NCBI GenBank assembly: GCA_031430435.1
Contig: JANPBM010000051.1
Location: 40,349-104,348, forward strand
Length of the DNA: 64,000 bases
Source of the DNA: JANNVK01 sp031430435
GTDB taxonomy: Bacteria; Acidobacteriota; Blastocatellia; Pyrinomonadales; Pyrinomonadaceae
Reading direction: 5' to 3'
Part shown: positions 59,569 through 64,000 of the stretch, in pieces
How positions within the stretch are numbered: the first letter of the stretch is position 1
Layout of the letters: every line of letters starts with the position of its first letter
The notes under the pieces: generated by a model
What the model was told of the DNA's origin: nothing
What the model saw: the letters and a program-made list of their open reading frames with translations, nothing else
Databases searched by the model: none
Made by a program: the position numbers and the translations under genes

Positions 59569-61767
59569 ATGAAAATTAAACTTTTGCTCTCGTTCGCGTT
59601 GGTGTGTTCATTTTTTACACCGACATTCGCCCAACGCCGACCAATCGCCGTCGTGTCGCCGATTCGTGCCGCCGTAACCAATAACAATTCGCAGGTTTTG
59701 CCGATAAAACGGGTGATTCTGTATTCAAACGGCGTGGCATATATCGAACGTCGCGGAACTGTTTCAAACAACGCCGAAATAAACTTGCAGTTCAAGCAGT
59801 CGCAGGTCGATGACGTGCTGAAATCGATGGTTGTTTTAGATTTGGGACAAGGCAGAATCGGTGCCGTTTCGTATAATTCGTCTGCACCGCCGAGTGCGAG
59901 AATGGCGGAAATTCCCTTCGGCATCGGTTCGGCGGACGTTGGCGGAATCGCCGAAGTTTTGTCGCAACTGCAAGGTGCAAAAGTCGCCGTAACGTCAAGC
60001 AAAGGCGCGGCTTCGGGTTCGATATTGACAGTCGAAAAACGCGAAACGCAAATCGACACAACCAAAACGCCGATTATTCAACGCTTTCTCGTCATCGCCT
60101 CGGAATCGGGCGAACTTTCGAGCTTTCCGCTCGATGATTTGAAAAGCGTCAAATTATTGGAAGAAGGAACGCGGAAAGATGTCAACGATTTCGCCGCCGC
60201 GACTGCTTCCGCCCGCCGCCGCGACGCGAAAACGATCACGGTTACGAGCGAAGGTTCGGGCAACCGCGAGATGGTTGTCAGCTACATTATCGCCGCACCG
60301 ATTTGGAAAACAACTTATCGCGTTGTGTTGGACGAAGCGGGAAAACCTTTTTTCCAAGGTTGGGCGATTGTCGATAACGTCAGCGACGAAGATTGGAGCA
60401 ACGTTAAATTGTCGTTAGTTTCAGGCTCGCCGATTTCGTTTATTCAACCGATTCAAAAGCCGATGTATCGTTATCGTCCGGTTGTTCCGATGCCCGAAGA
60501 TGTTAATTTGGAACCGCAGATTTATGACGAAGAAAGCGGAATTGGTTATGGAAGCGGAAATGGAGGTGGAAGCGGCGGTGGAGATGGTGAATCGCCGCCG
60601 GTACGGAAAACTGAGTCAAGTAAGGACAGCAAACAAGTTCAAAACCTTCCGACTAATGGCAGAGACAACAGAGGTTTGGTCAATGCTCAAAGTAATATCA
60701 TGATGTCGAATAATTCAATGTCAAGCGGTGCAGAAACATCAGTCAGCGAGGCTTTAACGAATAATAACTCCGGTGTTACAACTGCCGCGACAGGCGAAGA
60801 AATCGGTGATTTATTTGAATATAAAATCGAACAACCGATGACAGTTTTACGCGACCGCTCGGCGTTAATCCCGATTGTCCAGACCAAAATGGACGGCGAA
60901 CGAATCTCGATTTACAACGAAGCAGTTCGCAAAGACCGACCAATGGGCGGAATGTTGCTCAAAAATCTGACGAACTTAACCTTAGAAAGCGGAAGTCTGA
61001 CGGTTTTAGACCGCGACGCTTACGCCGGCGAAGCGTTGATGGAACGTCTGAAACCGAAAGAACAACGGCTGATTTCGTATGCGTTGGACTTGGGAACGCT
61101 CGTTACGGTTGAAAATAAAGAAGATAAAGAACCCGCGAAATTGATAAAAGCGGTCAACGGCGTGTTTGAAGTTCATTATTTTCAAAGCGACAAAAAGATT
61201 TACAAATTTGCGAATCAAACCGACCGCAAGAAAATAATCTACGTCGAATATCCCGTCAACAAAGATTGGACGCTTTCGCCCGAAACGCCAAAGCCCGACA
61301 TCACCACGCAACGATATTATCGCTTCCGCGTCGAACTCGATCCGTTTGAAAAGGAAGATTTAGTAATCGCGTCGCGGCAAGGTTTGTTGGATAGTTATCA
61401 ACTTCGAGATATTTCTTACACCGATTTGGAATTATTTTTAACTCGCCGATATATAGATGAAGCAACAAAGGCGAAACTGCAAAAGTTGATTGACCTGCGT
61501 TCGCAAATAAATCAGATTGAAAATAAATTGCAAGGCTTTGAAAACGAAGAAGAGAAGATTTCCGAAGACCAAAAACGTCTGCGTGAAAACATCGAAGCAC
61601 TATCGAAAACACCTGAAGCAAAGGCGTTGATAACGCGGTATATCGACAAAGTTAATGTGCAGGAAACTCGCATCGAAGCAATCACGAAGGAACGCGAAAC
61701 TCTGGACAGACAAAAAGAAGAGTTGGAGCGCCAACTTGCCACAGAGATTCGAGCGTTTGCCCTTTAA
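59569..61767 (+). CDS. Secreted DUF4139 protein with low-complexity insert
   Basis: 732 residues, signal peptide about 1-21. The N-terminal DUF4140-like part opens with VILYSNGVAYIERRGTVS and the DUF4139 core has YIIAAPIWKTTYRVVL and later ERISIYNEAV. Between them is a Gly-rich insert (GYGSGNGGGSGGG) and an Asn/Ser-rich stretch with VQNLPTNGRDNRG, similar to the LPxNGR of TonB receptors in Acidobacteria. The C terminus is coiled coil (about 640-730). Role unknown. Monocistronic, followed by a palindrome. Confidence 0.75.
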   Translation: MKIKLLLSFALVCSFFTPTFAQRRPIAVVSPIRAAVTNNNSQVLPIKRVILYSNGVAYIERRGTVSNNAEINLQFKQSQVDDVLKSMVVLDLGQGRIGAVSYNSSAPPSARMAEIPFGIGSADVGGIAEVLSQLQGAKVAVTSSKGAASGSILTVEKRETQIDTTKTPIIQRFLVIASESGELSSFPLDDLKSVKLLEEGTRKDVNDFAAATASARRRDAKTITVTSEGSGNREMVVSYIIAAPIWKTTYRVVLDEAGKPFFQGWAIVDNVSDEDWSNVKLSLVSGSPISFIQPIQKPMYRYRPVVPMPEDVNLEPQIYDEESGIGYGSGNGGGSGGGDGESPPVRKTESSKDSKQVQNLPTNGRDNRGLVNAQSNIMMSNNSMSSGAETSVSEALTNNNSGVTTAATGEEIGDLFEYKIEQPMTVLRDRSALIPIVQTKMDGERISIYNEAVRKDRPMGGMLLKNLTNLTLESGSLTVLDRDAYAGEALMERLKPKEQRLISYALDLGTLVTVENKEDKEPAKLIKAVNGVFEVHYFQSDKKIYKFANQTDRKKIIYVEYPVNKDWTLSPETPKPDITTQRYYRFRVELDPFEKEDLVIASRQGLLDSYQLRDISYTDLELFLTRRYIDEATKAKLQKLIDLRSQINQIENKLQGFENEEEKISEDQKRLRENIEALSKTPEAKALITRYIDKVNVQETRIEAITKERETLDRQKEELERQLATEIRAFAL

Positions 61768-61776
61768 GCCGGATTC

Positions 61777-61826
61777 AAAGATTTAAGATTCAAGATTTCA
61801 TCTAAAATTTTGAATCTTAAATCTTT
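61777..61826 (+). terminator. 17-bp perfect palindrome built from heptanucleotides
   Basis: AAAGATTTAAGATTCAA (61777-61793) and TTGAATCTTAAATCTTT (61810-61826), perfectly complementary around a 16-base loop. It lies 10 bases after the DUF4139 stop, so it may be a terminator. GATTCAA/GATTTAA units of 7 bases make it up. Confidence 0.65.
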
Positions 61827-61836
61827 AGTGATTTGG

Positions 61837-61842
61837 TATAAT
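61837..61842 (+). promoter_or_regulatory. -10 box for a leaderless small-gene transcript
   Basis: TATAAT at 61837-61842, ending 7 bases before the ATG at 61850, as in the other leaderless candidate at 19418. No convincing -35 at 17 bases. Confidence 0.5.
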
Positions 61843-61849
61843 TATTTTG

Positions 61850-62011
61850 ATGGTTAAAAAGAAGAAAAAAGCTAACGAGATTTTTGATTCAATTCGCAAA
61901 CCGACTGCACCGCCGAGCCGAAAAATGGGTGATGACAAGCCGGCAGAAAAACTGCGTCCGTCGGGCAGAAAACAGAAACACAAAAAGCCGGAAACTAACG
62001 AAGACGAATGA
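61850..62011 (+). CDS. Small basic protein (53 residues)
   Basis: The frame opens MVKKKKKANEIFDSIRKP and is rich in Lys, Arg and Pro throughout. It stops at 62011, and the next gene's ATG overlaps by 4 bases (ATGA at 62008-62011), a strong sign of a real translated pair. Composition suggests nucleic-acid binding or a disordered protein; no family known. Confidence 0.65.
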   Translation: MVKKKKKANEIFDSIRKPTAPPSRKMGDDKPAEKLRPSGRKQKHKKPETNEDE

Positions 62012-62217
62012 GTATTTTCAAAAAAAAACGCGAGCCGATAACCAAAAACGTCTGGGCAAGACCTGAAATGAACGTTGTTTTTCGGGCAGAACTGATGCCG
62101 AAAAAAAACAGCGAAGAAAGAACTTTCAAAGTTAAAGAAGTTTTGGGAAACGGGCGCGTAATACTGCACAATTTCACAGGCGAACACCGCGAAAACGAGT
62201 TTGAAACAATCAAGTAA
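62008..62217 (+). CDS. Small basic protein (69 residues), coupled to the previous gene
   Basis: Frame opens MSIFKKKREPITKNVW; a compact beta-type pattern follows (FRAELMPKKN, TFKVKEVLGNGRVILHNFTG). It may be an OB- or SH3-like small protein. The 4-base overlap links it to the 53-residue gene. Confidence 0.65.
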   Translation: MSIFKKKREPITKNVWARPEMNVVFRAELMPKKNSEERTFKVKEVLGNGRVILHNFTGEHRENEFETIK

Positions 62218-62327
62218 CGGGCGACGAAATTATGCGGGTTGATTGATTTTACGAATAAATTTAATAAAACCGAGAATGTAAACAGTTGAGGGTAATTTTT
62301 TACTTTTTATTCGGCAGATGACGAATT

Positions 62328-62678
62328 TTATTTCAGAGTTCCGGGGTTCATTGCCAAAAAACAACTGCGACAAAAAACGGGACGACCTTGCGAAGGGTAA
62401 AACGGCACGGTTGTTTTAACTTCGCATTTGGTGCAATTTACCGAAACCTCGATTTTTTGCTTGATGCCCGAAACCTGCGCGCTTGCTACGGCGGCAATTC
62501 GATCGTTCTTTGCTTGTTTGCAGGATTTACAACGTTTTGGCGGGTTCATCAAACCTTTGTCGTGGTAAAATAACTGTTCGCCTGCCGCCCAAATAAAATT
62601 TTGATTACAATCGATACAATGAATTTGGGTATCTTGAAATTTCGCGGGACTATTTTCGTCCCGAACCGGTTGTGGCAT
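62328..62678 (-). CDS. Zinc-ribbon protein with two CxxC pairs
   Basis: 116 residues. Two ribbons: CIDC ... CKSC in the N-terminal half and CTKC ... CRSC near the end. The first has the pattern of the probable zinc-ribbon (zf-trcl type), the second resembles the CxxC-x17-CxxC domain common in Acidobacteriota. It likely binds zinc and perhaps nucleic acid; no partner seen. Leftward, monocistronic. Confidence 0.75.
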   Translation of the reverse strand: MPQPVRDENSPAKFQDTQIHCIDCNQNFIWAAGEQLFYHDKGLMNPPKRCKSCKQAKNDRIAAVASAQVSGIKQKIEVSVNCTKCEVKTTVPFYPSQGRPVFCRSCFLAMNPGTLK

Positions 62679-62895
62679 AGATTCTTCCCTTTGTGATCGT
62701 TTTTATAACTGAAAAATAAGCTCATTCCAACCTGAATCGGAAATTTACTTTTGATATTTTCGTTTGAAATAAGTTTAATGGATAATTATAACTTACTGAA
62801 ACGATAAGATGCTGTTGTCGAAAAAATTTGTGTGTTTCGGCAAATGAATTTATTATTATTTCGGGTGAATGTCAAGTTTAGGCAACTGAAAAGGT

Positions 62896-64000
62896 ATGAA
62901 AATTTTAATCGTCGGTTCGGGCGGTCGCGAACACGCTCTCGCTTGGAAGTTCGCGCAACGCCCGAAAACCGAACTTTTTTGCGCAAACGGAAATGCCGGA
63001 ATCGCCGAAATTGCGACTTTGGTTGACATTAAACCGCACGAAACAGATAAATTGGCAGATTTTGCCGAAGCCGAAAATATCGGTTTAACTTTTGTCGGCG
63101 GCGAAGTTCCGTTGGCGCTCGGAATTGTCGATGAATTTGAAAAACGCGGGTTAAAAATAATCGGAGCAAGCAAAAAAGCCGCGCAACTCGAAGCCTCGAA
63201 AGCATTTTCAAAAGATTTTATGCTTCGCCGCAACATTCCGACCGCAAAATACAAAGTTGCGAAATCAACGGTTGAAGCAAAACGTTTTCTCGGCGAATTC
63301 GATGAAACCGTCGTCATCAAAGCTGATGGTTTAGCTGCCGGAAAAGGCGTTGTCGTGTGCGAAAACAGATTTGAAGCGATGACCGCGATTGACGAACTTG
63401 AAAGTTTGGTCGGAACCGAAGCAATGTCGCAAATTGTTTTGGAAGAAAGACTTATCGGCAGAGAAGTTTCGCTGTTATTGTTCGCCGACGGCAAAAAATT
63501 TGCTTTGATGCCGCCCGTCCGCGACCACAAACGCATCGGCGAAGGTGACACAGGGCCGAATACAGGCGGAATGGGTTGTGTAAGCCCTGTACCTTTTGCA
63601 GATCAAAATTTTATGCAAAAAGTAATTGACCGCATAATAGAACCAACAATTAATGGTTTTAAAAAAGAGCAATTAGATTATAAAGGTTTTGTTTTTTTGG
63701 GTTTAATAAAAGTAGATAACGAACCCTATGTAATTGAATACAATTGCCGCATGGGTGACCCGGAAACGGAAGTAGTATTGCCAAGATTAAAAAATGATAT
63801 TGTAGCACTTTGTCAAAGCTTATACAATGGCAGCCTTCAGGAGCAAATTATAGAAACCGACAACCGAAGTTGTGCTACAGTAGTAGCGGTAAGCGGTGGC
63901 TACCCTGGAGATTATCAAAAAGGTTTTACTATAAATGGTTTAGCTGTTGCAATTAATTCTTCAGAAAGTATGATTTATCATTCAGGAACTAAAGTAGAAA
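62896..64000 (+). CDS. purD: Phosphoribosylamine-glycine ligase, runs off the right edge
   Basis: The ATG at 62896 follows AAAGG. The first 368 codons are open. Motifs: GSGGREHAL at the start, VIKADGLAAGKGVVV (ATP-grasp), GEGDTGPNTGGMG, EYNCRMGDPETEVVLPRL. The enzyme makes GAR in purine synthesis. Up to about 63545 the codons match the rest of the window (C/G third bases, CG dinucleotides). After that, AT-rich codons such as GTA, AAA and TTA dominate and the protein reads like Bacteroidota PurD. The joint lies in the conserved motif, so the gene may be a chimera. Confidence 0.93.
   Translation, partial: MKILIVGSGGREHALAWKFAQRPKTELFCANGNAGIAEIATLVDIKPHETDKLADFAEAENIGLTFVGGEVPLALGIVDEFEKRGLKIIGASKKAAQLEASKAFSKDFMLRRNIPTAKYKVAKSTVEAKRFLGEFDETVVIKADGLAAGKGVVVCENRFEAMTAIDELESLVGTEAMSQIVLEERLIGREVSLLLFADGKKFALMPPVRDHKRIGEGDTGPNTGGMGCVSPVPFADQNFMQKVIDRIIEPTINGFKKEQLDYKGFVFLGLIKVDNEPYVIEYNCRMGDPETEVVLPRLKNDIVALCQSLYNGSLQEQIIETDNRSCATVVAVSGGYPGDYQKGFTINGLAVAINSSESMIYHSGTKVE

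Noticed and set aside
59148..59572. Open frames of 65 and 69 residues across the CCGCGC array
   Set aside because: They follow the repeat period and have no start context. Only the short ATG frame at 59096 was kept, at low confidence.
1..64000. tRNA, rRNA or riboswitch genes
   Set aside because: I looked through the larger gaps for GTTCRA-type T arms and conserved riboswitch cores and saw none. A covariance-model search would be decisive.

Overview
The window reads like a chromosomal stretch of an AT-leaning (about 40 % GC by eye), aerobic, Gram-negative bacterium. The gene set and style (cytochrome c oxidase assembly genes, system II cytochrome c maturation, DUF4139 protein, many secreted carboxypeptidase-regulatory-like proteins, a VxxLPxNGR motif, a Roco GTPase, TolC) suggest Acidobacteriota of the Blastocatellia/Pyrinomonadales type. 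That assignment is inference from gene style, not a database match. No rRNA, tRNA, CRISPR array, transposase or integrase was seen.

Layout. 0-5.4 kb: envelope metallophosphoesterase, nucleotide pyrophosphatase and a large secreted protein with two CxxCH motifs. 5.4-8.3 kb: repeat-rich DNA around one small FN3-like gene, with a ~41-bp tandem array, an 83-bp palindromic array and other palindromic elements. 8.3-10.7 kb: LRR-Roc-COR GTPase. 10.8-16.9 kb: leftward block with two HExxH membrane proteins, an acyl-CoA-synthetase/ACP/acyltransferase fusion, a lipoprotein and a lipid kinase. 17.5-21.8 kb: a secreted CxxCH protein, an AAC(6')-like acetyltransferase, a secreted protein and a TPR protein. 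22-27.3 kb: ccsA/resB (leftward) diverging from ctaB, cytochrome oxidase subunit III and DUF420 (rightward), a respiratory assembly locus. 29.1-33.5 kb: glnA behind a sigma-54-type promoter, then GNAT, HMG-CoA lyase and aldehyde dehydrogenase. 33.6-44 kb: housekeeping (radA, a PIN-TRAM protein, ispD, ispF, thiolase) interrupted by a two-gene GTPase/membrane cassette whose flanks duplicate the 3' end of an SDR gene, and by two coiled-coil genes.

44.4-50.6 kb is the most unusual accessory block. It holds, all rightward, an unknown beta-rich protein, a 21-bp tandem array, an FN3-like protein, a TIGR02594-type cysteine hydrolase, a GH19 lysozyme/chitinase, a membrane-anchored SH3-like protein and a patatin phospholipase. 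Two 72-bp hairpin elements with compensatory base changes sit just upstream of two of these genes. The enzymes would attack peptidoglycan and phospholipid, so I read it as a candidate envelope-degrading (lysis or effector) cassette.

50.6-64 kb: pabB (with a 7-bp simple-repeat insertion kept in frame), a TolC-type channel, gap, an acyltransferase-3 gene, a lipoprotein, pgk, a VapBC-like pair, a CCGCGC array with 20-21-bp phasing, a DUF4139 protein, small basic proteins, a zinc-ribbon protein and purD. purD runs off the right edge. Inside it the base and codon use change sharply near 63.55 kb at the family's most conserved motif, which suggests either an assembly chimera or a recombination joint.
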